Positions 54,847 through 64,000 of a stretch of DNA of 64,000 nt are shown here, one piece after another (the first letter of the stretch is position 1; every line of letters starts with the position of its first letter). The stretch is from assembly GCA_963693305.1 (NCBI GenBank), contig OY855906.1, positions 32,751,491 through 32,815,490 on the forward strand. The letters are read 5' to 3'. The position numbers were made by a program, and so were the translations under genes. The notes under the pieces were generated by a model that saw only the letters and a list, made by a program, of their open reading frames with translations, made no database searches and was not told where the DNA came from. The DNA is from Meandrina meandrites (lineage: Eukaryota; Cnidaria; Anthozoa; Scleractinia; Meandrinidae).

Positions 54847-55236
54847 GATTAGGCCTGGGGACGAGTTTGCCTTTGTCCTTGATTTGGAGTCCTTCTTACA
54901 CTAAAAGTGACGCAAAAACATATCGGTTCTATTCGGTTCGTTTAGAGTTGAGTTACCTGTCGTAAAAATTTGTAACAACTCTGCATTACTTCAGAGGTTT
55001 AAAATGATCTGGACATTTCATTTTAACTTAAACGACGCGATTGTATGAAAAGGCGGCAAAAATCTGTGGCACGGGTGGCACCTTGTTCGCTTCTTACGCT
55101 GAATGAAAGAGGCGAACAAAGCTGCTGGAAAACATAGATCTTCGTGAATATTTCTCGCTTTATTTACTCATCTACATCATGGAAACTTATGCCAAATGAT
55201 TTAGCGATAGCCTCTTAGCGTGAACATCCGAAATAT
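54847..55236. other. No gene seen
   Basis: Upstream (about 54720-54750) a GC-rich CGGAGCTTCGGCGCCCGCGG stretch stands out against the AT-rich flank; otherwise nothing. Confidence 0.35.
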
Positions 55237-55424
55237 CAGGGGTGGATCCAGGAATTTTTTAAAGGGGGGGGGGGGGGGGGGTTGTACACTATTGTAGTAA
55301 CCTTTAATGCAAAAAACAATTTTATTCAATTATTTTTCAGGAAGAATAAAAAAAAAATAACTAAAAAATTTTGCCCAAAGGGGGGGTTGCAACCCCCATC
55401 ACCCCTCCCCTGGATCCGCCTCTG
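55237..55424. mobile_element. hAT-like MITE, second copy
   Basis: CAGGGGTGGATCCAGGAATT and inverted CAGAGGCGGATCCAGGGG ends, with an 18-nt G run at 55264-55281 next to the left end. Target duplication unclear. Confidence 0.6.
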
Positions 55425-57460
55425 AACATTTGCCGACTTGAATATGATTTATCGGACAACAAGTCAAAACAGCGAGAGTTGAAGAACTGTCTACGGCTTC
55501 TGCGGTTGATTAATTCAGTTGACATTAAGCCGAACTAAAAGTGAGCTCAGAGCTGGTCAAGTTCACGAAGTGATGGATAAAAGACTGCTAACAGCTACAC
55601 CGAAAGAAAGGAAGAGATTGATCTTCGCTGATAATTCCTAAAATGTATATGTCGATGGAGTTGGAGTTGGAGTAAGCTCACATGGAAACTGGCGTGTTCG
55701 TTTCCGATATTTAATATGCTGCTGGTTTGAAAGCTTTGCCCTGCAGAATTTACAAGCCTTTTCCAAATATAAGGTAACAAACGTAATGTATACCCTAAGC
55801 TGAAGTCTGTTTTTATTGTGAGAATCTGTTTATACTTCAGTCATTTATAAACGAATTCGAAGTTGTATCGTTTTTCAGATCTTTCCGTAGGCTTACATAT
55901 TTACAAATTCCATTATTTCTTAATGCTGCTTTCAAACCTCTTAGCTTTAATCACTTTTGTACATTTTATACAGACATTGTCTATTAAATGTTTGGTTTCA
56001 AATGCTGTGTTTTAGTTTATAGTGGAGTCAACTGTAAAGTTCATTTTTGGATTTTCATTTGAAAAGAATATTAAATTATTGAGCTGCATGTACTCTGATG
56101 AAAAGCACGTTTCGCCTTTGCAAAATATTACAAACTACACTTATACCAGCTTATACTGAGGAAAATCCCGCAAACTGAACAAGTCCAAACCAAAACTAAA
56201 AACTACTCAACGATACTGCACACTAAAATTAATTTAAGCGATTTATTATCTAACTGCTCTATTTCATTCGCTCGCATTGTTTATTTCAGTGAGTGTATGT
56301 TAAGTCTCGTACGCGTGATTTAAGATTCGTTTCGTTGCGTGTTACCTGTGCCTGGGTGAGTGAGTTCAGACTTTTTCTACCGCACATTTGCTTACCAGAA
56401 ACGAAGAAAAAATTCATTTAGTTCTCTACATAAAGGTATTAAGCAACGTGTACCATAAAACAGAATAGTTAATCATGCAACCAAAACAAGACGGCTCAAA
56501 CTAAATTGTTCGCTTGTTAGATAGCGAGCACCACTTCTGAATCACAAACTGCCACAACTCACACAAAAACTGCTTTAAAATAACTTGCATAACCACCTCC
56601 CAATGAATTTGCCAGGGTTTTTTTCGCGGCCGTGTTTTTCTTTGTTCTGGTGTGAACTCATTTTCTTTAGCCGCGTGTTGACTTTTTTTCGTGCTTTAGT
56701 TTTTTTGCCTTGAGTTGATTGTGTTGCCGTGACTGTTTTGAAGTAAATCAAAACAAATTTCCTTGCCTTCATCGAGGTCCTTTTTTACACTGATTTGCTC
56801 TACGAGGTTTATTAGTGTACAGTAAAAGTTGTAAAAAGTTTTTATATTAAAATTTGATATGTGCGCCTCCGTGCATTCGTGGGGAACCCAATAAAGTGCA
56901 GGGACATCAAAACACTAATTAAATTCAAGCAAAAAATAATAAATGGGAGCTCCGCTTTTGGGCCTGCCTAAATCTATATATTAGTCGCTGTTCATAATAC
57001 TTTGGACGAGATCTCAGTGAACATGCTACCACGGGAAACAAACACATTGCTCCGTGAGAAACCAGTATCTTCTGCAATCAATCAATCGACATGCACACTT
57101 GTGACTACAAACTCGATCGAAATAAATCGATTTGCAGAAAGCGCGGTTTCCACAGTTTCTACAATAAATCCAAACGCACGTGCCCTTACTTACTTTGAGA
57201 GAGCATACATTGCTAAATTACCAAGGCTAATCAGCAAAATGGCTCAGCTATCGGTTTTTGTAATTACCTTGTCTGCCTTTTCTTGACATGTAACTGAACG
57301 TGTTCGACTGAAGCAGCAAGAGTTTCTTTTACTACATTGAAAACGTATAAAATTTACCGTTTAGTGAACAAAATCGTACGTTGCCAGCGATGGTTAGGAA
57401 AAATTATCGAGCGTACCTTAGGTGAAACCTCAAATCGACGAGAGCTTTCGATAGATTTTA
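55425..57460. other. No convincing gene
   Basis: Open frames of 61-94 codons (for example 57002-57286) have no recognised motif. TTGGAG hexamer repeat at about 55658-55675. Confidence 0.35.
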
Positions 57461-57462
57461 CC

Positions 57463-57605
57463 GCACAACATCGAACTCATGGAACTCATCAAGAGAAAAT
57501 AAGGGGACCCTTATTTTCTCTTGAACTCATCGAACACATCGAACCACATCGAACCACATCGAACACATCGAACAACATCGAACGCATCGAACGCATCAAA
57601 ACGAT
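57463..57605 (+). repeat. CATCGAAC(N)A short tandem repeat
   Basis: About ten copies of CATCGAAC with 2-3 nt spacers, keeping an open frame rich in Ile-Glu/Thr. Includes the palindrome at 57489-57524. Confidence 0.85.
57489..57524. repeat. Perfect palindrome, 17-bp arms
   Basis: TCAAGAGAAAATAAGGG, two bases, and its exact reverse complement, inserted in the CATCGAAC repeat. Confidence 0.92.
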
Positions 57606-57699
57606 CGAGCCGAATTTAATACGCGGCTCATCCCGCGTAATAATAAATCAACAATTGATATTCAATCTTCAATAAATAAACATTTTATTATGTCCATAT

Positions 57700-58257
57700 A
57701 TGCAAGATGTTTCTCTATTATCAAATCATGCAGTTACTGGGATTGTTCAACACTGCAGGCTCGCCATCAACATGCATGGATGTTTGTTTTGTTGTAATAA
57801 TGACTACATAAGCTGTATAGTTAAACATAGCACTTCAGACACTTGTTACTTTGTGTTGACCTACGAGCAATTTTGTCTCTCAGGACCATTCAAACTTAAT
57901 TCCCTTGTAAAGAAAGTAAATGATATCTGTAGACTAGATGACTGTATCAATGATAGAAAACAAAATGTTTCTTATTCTTTATTTTGCTCGTCAGCAGTTT
58001 CAAATGAAGGAAGAATTAGAAAGAACATTGAAAGAAAATTTAAATCTAAACAAAAAAAGAAAGAGGTCTACAATAAATACAATGACTACTATTCGAAATT
58101 GGAGCCCGCAAAGAAAAAGCAACGTTACAGTTTGATGGATAGAACAAAGAAAGATGAGCTTCTTGAAACTTGTGCTAAAAAATATAAAGAAATGGATGCC
58201 TCAAAAAAAAAAAAACAATTTCATAAAAATCAAAGAAAACAATACTGTATATTGTAA
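57700..58257 (+). CDS. Lysine-rich hypothetical protein, 185 aa
   Basis: ATG at 57700, stop at 58255-58257. The N-terminal half has many Cys (CRLAINMHGCLFCCNNDYIS, CIVKH, CRLDDC). The C-terminal half (about 110-185) is very basic and helical with two loosely repeated segments, KYNDYYSKLEPAKKKQRYSL and KKYKEMDASKKKKQF. Arrays of this style precede helicase or OTU domains in some cnidarian transposon-derived proteins, but no such domain follows here. It ends 87 bp before the stop of the convergent homeobox gene. Could be a small real gene or an element fragment; A-runs at 58207-58216 make a frameshift possible. Confidence 0.42.
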   Translation: MQDVSLLSNHAVTGIVQHCRLAINMHGCLFCCNNDYISCIVKHSTSDTCYFVLTYEQFCLSGPFKLNSLVKKVNDICRLDDCINDRKQNVSYSLFCSSAVSNEGRIRKNIERKFKSKQKKKEVYNKYNDYYSKLEPAKKKQRYSLMDRTKKDELLETCAKKYKEMDASKKKKQFHKNQRKQYCIL

Positions 58258-58343
58258 ACAACCCTTATGCATGCTAGTGTAAACGTGGGTTGCCAAGGCA
58301 AATGTGGCCCCGGTAAAATTCACGAAGTGATTCTCGTTTCTTA

Positions 58344-58678
58344 TTAAAACCCGTCATCGTCTGGAGATGGACTCAGGGGACTGTCCCTTTCGTTTACATC
58401 AACTATTTGCCCGACTGTTCGTGAGCCATCAGCTTCTTGGTCGCCGTCATGCGTTTTTTTCCCGCCCATTTCAGCCGCATGCTGCCTGCGCCATTTCGCT
58501 CTTCGGTTGTGGAACCAACATTTAACTTGCTTTTCTCTCATTCCGAGGGAATATGCAAGTCTCAACCTTTCCGGCCTGTCGATGTATTTCGTCTTTTCAA
58601 ATCTTTCTTCAAGCACAAATAACTGGTGGCCACTGCACCGAGGTCGAGTGTGTCTCCGCTTGCCGTCTGCGCCGCAGA
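58344..58678 (-). CDS. NK6-like: NK6-like homeobox gene, exon 2 (homeodomain)
   Basis: On the minus strand a good acceptor (CTGAATTTATTTCAG) opens exon 2 at 58678 in phase 1; stop at 58344. Joined to exon 1 (59587-59776) it gives 174 aa, with the homeodomain at residues 71-130, RRHTRPRCSGHQLFVLEERF to WFHNRRAKWRRQ, followed by HAAEMGGKK and an acidic tail. The HTRP..SG.Q.F.LE..FE.TKY...PER.RLAYSLGM block and the HAAEM after the domain match the NK6 (Nkx6) family; NK6 factors are nuclear DNA-binding regulators in neural and endodermal cells. Unusual residues: Cys8 (normally Phe), Cys47 and His50 (normally Gln in WFQNRR). Asn51 and Arg53 are kept. Either a divergent functional paralog or a decaying one. 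Confidence 0.8.
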
Positions 58679-59586
58679 CTGAAATAAATTCAGCCGCTGC
58701 TGGAAACATGAAGAAATTGGGAGAACAAACGGTCAACGTTGAGTTAATTCGGGATTAGCGGTGGTTGTATAATGCAATTAGCTAAAGCACAGGGCTTAGG
58801 GTAGTGTATTCGAAACTTGAAATTTGCACTGACTGCACTGAATTAGTACGAACAAAATCCTAAATTGTAGCTGTATTGCTCACGCGAGTAGCATTTCAAA
58901 CTGTCTCAAAATCACCAATTCGTCTCTACTCCAAGATGTCTTTTTGATGTGTAAACGGTACGCCGTAGGCTTTTAAGCAAATAAAAAGCACAGAGAGGAA
59001 ATGAAGAGGATATATGCTTTTCTCAAGGATTATAGTATCTATTATCGTAATACTGTCAAGTTAGTATAGGGAATAATAACCTGGATGTACATAGACCACA
59101 ATGGGTAAACTAAGCTTCTCAAGGAAGATTTTTTTTTTTTAAATTTAATCGCACGGTCCAATTCTGTGTAGCACCTAAAAATATTTTCACTCGAACGCAA
59201 AAAAATTACCGTTTTGTTGTTTTGAAGGAAATTATCGTATAGTAAAATATCATAGCCATACGAAGCTTTCACCCTCATTTTTCTAAAAACTTGTAATTTC
59301 GGAGCTTTGTATGGAAACTGTGCGTACTTCTAACAAGAAGTCAAATAATTTCGTATCATCCTAGCAAACAGCAGTTAATAGGTCTAATAGCAATTTACAT
59401 CAGATCTCACCTAAGCGTAATAACCTGCGCACAATAACTGTTGAGTCGAGAATGGTATAAATATTTTGGCTTGGAAGTTAAACAATTATTTTAATCTATT
59501 AGCAGCTATGAGGGTAGTTGTCACAAAACGTTGGGCAGAAGAAATCTTTCTGTAGAGGAAATGCAAAGGTGAAACATGCAACATAC
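58679..59586 (-). other. Predicted intron of the homeobox gene
   Basis: Donor GTATGT at 59586 and acceptor TTTATTTCAG ending 58679; 908 bp; no other exon seen inside. Confidence 0.6.
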
Positions 59587-59776
59587 CGTTGTATCTCTCT
59601 AGCCACTGTAACTGTAGACTCCAAAGGTAAGGTACGCTCGGAGGGTTGGATCTGTAGTGAGCCGCCGTAGGCACTGGTTGCTTCACACCGGGAGAAACCG
59701 GAGGGTAGGGCGGTATATGTATGTTCTGCGGCTTCCCAACCACGAACGGGCTCAGGTAGAAGGACGGCCGCTCCAT
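59587..59776 (-). CDS. NK6-like: NK6-like homeobox gene, exon 1
   Basis: ATG at 59776 opens 63 codons plus one base: MERPSFYLSPFVVGKPQNIH, a proline-rich middle (IPPYPPVSPG, NPPSVPYLW) and SLQLQWLERYN, ending at donor GTATGT. Phase 1 here matches the phase-1 start of exon 2, so the join is N-V-CGADGKRR. PSFYLSPFVVGKP and the PYLW/WLER end are the sort of short motifs found before homeodomains in ANTP/NK-class proteins, but I see no clear eh1 motif. A longer overlapping frame (59499-60071) lacks coding character. Confidence 0.62.
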
Positions 59777-61654
59777 TGTAGCTCTCTCGTATTGCTTTGG
59801 TGGTCGTTGATCGATCGTCTACAGATGTCCGCTCTGCTATGTTTTTCGTCCTGCTTGTGTCGAAGAATAAGTTTAGATTAGTTGACTTTAGCTCTGATGC
59901 GCCTGTCAGCTGAGCAGCCAAACGTAACAAGGTTAAGTGATAGGCTGTCGTGGCAAACATTAATTGATAGAAAAAGCTTTTAAACTGGAGATGTAAACAA
60001 GGTGAGCAATGACACGGGATCTCGCTATGCGGAGTATGTTTATTATGATAATTCTCATGTAAGGATGGCAAACGGCGCGATATACACGGGCCGTGTTTTC
60101 ACGAGCGATTTTTCAGATCGCTCAGCGAGTGACAACCGGAAATCTCGTGAAAACAGTTACTTTTCTCACTCGCTTAGAGTTAAGCGGGTCGGTAAACTTC
60201 AATGAAACGTCTTAAAAGAAGAGTGAACGCTCATTGAAAGGGAATATGGCCCTCTTCGTTTATATACACCAAAATCCTCTTTAACGCGTGGTTATGTAAA
60301 GGTCAGAAAGTTTACTTGTGAAAGATATGTGATTGAAATAAATACAAAGATTTGTTTACGAATGTACCAAACATGACTTAATATTAGTTTACTACGCCGA
60401 GATTTCGAGACCCGCTTAAAATTTTCCGATACCCATGATTTTTCAAGGACCATTATATACCCCTATGTGTCAGCTCAGTTTTGACAATGAACACCTCCAT
60501 TGAAAAGTATAAAACAATGAAGATCCTGAACTTAATAAGATGTATTACATAACTAGGGAACGAATCGAAAAGCCATTTCCCACGCTTTCCCGACAAACGT
60601 ATTTTTGCTGGCAATTGAAAACGTCAAGATAGAGACATGATGTCTCATGATCGGCAGCTCCGTAATCCGCAATTATCACTATCTCATCTTTATAAAACTT
60701 CATTTTCGATGCACGTTAGAAGTCTCTGGATATTGTAATAAAAGAAACTGTTTGTTTCTGACTAAAACTGACATTATTTAATCAGAGAAAAAAATAATAA
60801 AAGTGACAACCTGCGGTAAATAATCGTAGGCCTGAATATCAGCATAATGGTCTGTAGTTAATAGATTTTGTTTGCTTTAAGGCCACCTCAAACTTTCATC
60901 TTAAAGAAAATGGAATGCTTGTTATTTTCGAAGAGATAAAAATACCCTCGACAGCGGTCATGACTAATACACCACACGATTACTACGAATAACACACGAA
61001 ACATACGGATACAACATGATAGTAACACGTTCTTGCTTGCTTTCCAAATATTTTATTTTTCTTTCCTGTCTCTGAACTCGCTTTAATGAAACAGCAACAG
61101 AATTCACTTGAAAGTCGCAACGTCGGCACATTCTTTGACACGAACGTAATCGGGTGTCTACTTATAAATTCTAGCCCGTTGAAACATTCTTTTCGTTCAT
61201 AGCATAAGAAAATAGTATTTTCTTTGAGTCTGAATCTCAAAAATCGAACACTTCACACTAGACACACACTATGTAAAGACCAGAGGATTCGTAAAGTTGC
61301 CATTAGTAACTGATATATAGCAAAAACTGCGCAGCCCAGTTAATTAGATCTACTATGGCCATGACAAAGACCGTAAACTCAACCCTTTGGCAAATTTTTC
61401 TATTATTTTCAACTTGAAAAGCTGATAAACACGAAGCACTCAAACTTTTTAACTGTTATTTTTACTTCCATATTATTTTCAGAAAAAGATAATAATGGCT
61501 ATTTAAAAAAATATGTTCAAAACTCTACAGTTTGGCTGAAAAAAGATCTTCAGGCGATATAAAACATTCCACACGTTCTAATCACGTGACCGATGATGTC
61601 ATAGTAAAAATATTATTACAAATCGTATCTTTATAAATTGAAGTATCTATCAAC
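59777..61654. other. Upstream of the homeobox gene; includes an inverted-duplicate block
   Basis: 59777-60200 is the likely promoter/5' region of the minus-strand homeobox gene; no obvious TATA box placed. 60530-60925 is the inverted copy of 36955-37390. The remainder is AT-rich without supported genes. Confidence 0.5.
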
Positions 61655-61942
61655 ATGCAAATTTTTACAACGAACCGTCAGAGGGACCACCGTGACGAAA
61701 TAGAAGTACCGGATCCTCTAAACGTAGAAGATCTAATCAGCTATAACCGTAAACGAAGAAAAGCAAGGCTGATTGAACAGTTGGGAACTATATATATGTC
61801 TGATTTTATGAAAAAGGAGTCAGCGTTATTTTCAGCGCTCTGTGCGAAATTCGCCGTAAACGTTTTTTTCTCGCCAGAAACTATCTCCAAAGTCGACGAT
61901 ATAAAAACTAAAGGAAATGTCTTTTTTTCTCTTCTCGTTTGA
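61655..61942 (+). CDS. Small hypothetical ORF, 95 aa
   Basis: ATG-started frame MQIFTTNRQRDHRDEIEVPD then a basic patch SYNRKRRKARLIEQLGTIYM and a hydrophobic end. No recognised domain and no splice evidence; possibly a single exon or chance ORF. Included because its composition (DP..VEDLISYNRKRRKARL) is protein-like. Confidence 0.25.
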   Translation: MQIFTTNRQRDHRDEIEVPDPLNVEDLISYNRKRRKARLIEQLGTIYMSDFMKKESALFSALCAKFAVNVFFSPETISKVDDIKTKGNVFFSLLV

Positions 61943-62180
61943 CTTATTAACCCTTTCGCGCTGTTTAATTTTTGTTTTTTCGTTTCTGGGCCCTCTTTTA
62001 AGCCTACTAAGGCCCCGAAGGTACATGGCCAAAGAGACCAAGGAGACTTTTCTTTGACCCCGTTTTCATAAATTCACGTATATATATTTACTGTTAAAAT
62101 GAACAATTCTTTTAAAAGTTAATGAACTTCTTTCAATAATTTGTTGCTGTTACAGTTTCTGTTATTGTTAGTTATTTTAA

Positions 62181-62831
62181 GGTGATTCCTCAGAAATAAA
62201 ACTGTCCGATCGACTTTTTTGAAATTTTCGCAGAATGTTCCCTACCAAGCACTGTTTCGAAAAATACAATAAAAAAGATAGGTAATAAAAAAGATAGGTC
62301 ACCATGCTCGCAAGAGAGATATAATGGGCCAGACTTACCTTATTTATGTCTGTTCTGGTACTAATCGCGCGCGTTATTTCATCGGTGCACATTACATTTT
62401 ACGGTAGCTGGAAGCAAAGTTTATTAGAGTAATACTTAAAGAAAACTTGATAAGTAGAAAGTCCCTAGCATAAGGAACAATGCTATATATATCGTATGGA
62501 AAAATTCAAACAAATCCAAACAACATCGAATCAAAATGTTCCTCGCGTCGTTGTTTTCAAGGTCATAATTTGCGTCCTCGAGTAACGATTTTGTGCACGC
62601 ATTCAGTTACATCATTTTTTTCCCGATGAATTTTTTTTAAAATTGTCCAGCTCAAAGAGGACAATTTGCACACCAAAATTATGCAATAAAAAATATAGGT
62701 TACCATGCTTGTTTACGAGAAAACGAGCCAAGCCGTATTGAAAAAGCCGGCCATTTTGTTCATGTGCGCGCGCTAATCACGCGTAAAATTCTGCGCAGAA
62801 GGGATGCGCAATGTAATACTGAGGAATCACC
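62181..62831. mobile_element. TTAA-flanked TIR element, copy B, 651 bp
   Basis: GGTGATTCCTCAG ends flanked by TTAA at 62177-62180 and 62832-62835. This is the short relative of the cargo-bearing 36251-40726 element. No ORF of note. Confidence 0.65.
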
Positions 62832-62835
62832 TTAA

Positions 62836-63000
62836 TATTTATTAAAGTTTTGTTTTGAACGTTTGGTTGTTTCTCAATAAATTAAATACCCCCGGTAAGC
62901 GCCCTGTCCCGAATAAGCACCCTGTCTCAAATAAGCGCACTTCCTTGATGTGCCACAAATAAATATTAAAACGCCCGGGCGCTAAATTGAATCATTACGG
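62836..63000. mobile_element. Right end of outer TIR element (copy B) with AAGCGC repeats
   Basis: Three degenerate units of (C)GAATAAGC(G/A)CCCTGTC type at about 62890-62945, then the end ACTAAATTGAATCATTACGG-like terminus (here GCTAAATTGAATCATTACGG) at 63000 next to TA. The matching left end is not found in the window. Confidence 0.6.
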
Positions 63001-63578
63001 TAAATAGAAACGAAAACAAGGAGGCGTCCTACACTCACAGAATTAATGTAAATTAGTAAATGTAAATGTAAATAAGTATTGATTGTTGGGTGTACCTGAC
63101 AAATCTCGATTCGTCAAGAGTGAGCCCAAATGTAGGTGCTTGGAGCAATATGCAAAAATCTGGAATGTTCCACCGTGGCAATGACAAAAATATTGTACAT
63201 TGCGATGGAGTCAAAATTCAAAGTATAATCAAGGCTAAAAAGAATCTTGCAAGTTTGATTCAAGATTTTCAATTCAGTAGAAAGTAAGACTATGAGATGG
63301 AGAAGACAGAAATTTTTAAAGGACAGATTTCAACTGGTAATTTCAAAATAGCCCACATCAATACACTTTAGTTCGCGTTATCTTTCTTTTGCGTAACGAG
63401 CCCAAACAACGGCTGCAAAGGAGACTAGTATCACTAGCATGTTCCAGGCGTTCGGTTAGTTGGGGAGCAGCGCGAAATATGGGATTAGCGTGACAAACGG
63501 CGATATCTAACCCTAGACTAACCGAACGCCCGGCTCGTGGAATAATTGTTGTTCTTATTATTCTTATTTTACATGTAG

Positions 63579-64000
63579 ATCCTGAAGATTTGAACAGCCT
63601 TCCTGAAGCCAGCTATAGAAGGGAAAAACAGAATTTCAAAAAATTGCTCTTTGCTAGATGAGCAATTCGGACAGGGGTTTGCCCGCTTCAATCACCTATT
63701 CATTCATATACCATTATGGTCATTCGTTCAAAGCGTCACTTGTACCTACTATTCAGATATCTCCAGAGGGTTTTCAAGTATTCCTGTATGACTGCAGAAG
63801 TGACGTTATGCTCGCACAAAGTTTTCTTTGGGAGCGTTCATCGTTAATATTCTTGTGGGCAGTTCTCCATTACTTTCTGTTCTTCCCTCCCACTATAAAT
63901 ACAAAAGCTACTACTTCAATACATTCATTTGGCTACGGTTATCGATCAGGGGGATTTGAGACTGTTGAGAGCTTCCACGCACTGAAAAAAGACCAGTTTT
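63579..64000 (+). pseudogene. Frameshifted copy of the 41411 exon (copy B), partial
   Basis: Acceptor TTTTACATGTAG is kept. After (D)PEDLNSLPEAS a 5-nt deletion relative to copy A changes frame and leads to a TGA near 63659. A further 1-nt insertion follows (GCCCGCTTC against GCCACTTC). Otherwise nearly identical to 41411-41830. Runs off the window, so its end is not seen. Confidence 0.65.

Larger units (their letters stand above)
62085..64000 (+). repeat. Segmental duplicate (copy B) of 36140-36340 plus 40660-41880
   Basis: 62085-62270 matches 36146-36340; 62765-62831 matches 40660-40726; 63001-64000 matches 40806-41860, at high identity (only scattered differences). Same orientation, 22 kb apart; continues past the window. 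Copy B keeps the AAGCGC subterminal repeats that copy A has lost near 40770. Confidence 0.9.

Noticed and set aside
59499..60071. 190-codon minus-strand ORF over homeobox exon 1
   Set aside because: Different frame from the ATG-started exon 1 that joins in phase to the homeodomain exon.
1..64000. CRISPR arrays, operons, ribosome binding sites, prophage or plasmid functions
   Set aside because: Repeat types, splice sites and retroelements are eukaryotic; no array of equal repeats with unique equal spacers exists. The 38.5-kb motif array has unequal spacers and an inverted mirror copy.

Overview
The window looks like nuclear DNA of an animal, most likely an anthozoan cnidarian (stony coral or sea anemone). 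It is AT-rich and gene-poor, has short exons with GT/AG borders, and is full of transposable elements. The palindromic word TACATGTA recurs throughout. The elements include a tRNA-derived SINE on the minus strand, a DIRS/Ngaro-like tyrosine-recombinase retrotransposon, a LINE, and many foldback and TIR elements. An NK6-type homeobox gene supports a metazoan. The species call is inference; no organelle, prokaryotic or viral gene set is present.

Layout. 0.2-2.7 kb: degenerate tandem repeats (47-bp and about 170-bp units). 5.2-21.3 kb: isolated exon-like segments on the minus strand, interrupted by a 1.7-kb GT-only minisatellite (6.26-7.94 kb) and a 7.9-kb tandem array of 1.88-kb units (11.2-19.1 kb) arranged as a 3.77-kb dimer. 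21-29 kb: microsatellite, SINE, hairpins and a TTAA-flanked 1.93-kb element. 30-42 kb: pieces of a plus-strand gene with tiny acidic exons, including an identical 21-nt microexon present twice. A 4.9-kb stack of nested TIR elements lies inside it and carries an intact C2H2 zinc-finger ORF. 45.3-49.9 kb: a nearly complete retrotransposon with gag-like, RT/RNase H and tyrosine recombinase regions and split direct repeats. 50.2-53.15 kb: a LINE whose 5' part is inverted. 57.7-59.8 kb: a lysine-rich ORF and a two-exon NK6-like homeobox gene with unusual homeodomain residues. 62.1-64 kb: a second, broken copy of the 36-42 kb gene/transposon segment, running off the window.

How it fits together. 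Host genes are a minority: the homeobox gene is the best, the microexon gene is probable but incomplete, the zinc finger is possibly element-borne, and the minus-strand exons at 5-21 kb are unassigned. The rest is mobile and satellite DNA whose nesting and inversions can be read directly. All calls come from reading sequence; intron/exon structures are predictions without transcript support. Intervals given as approximate come from comparing repeats by eye.
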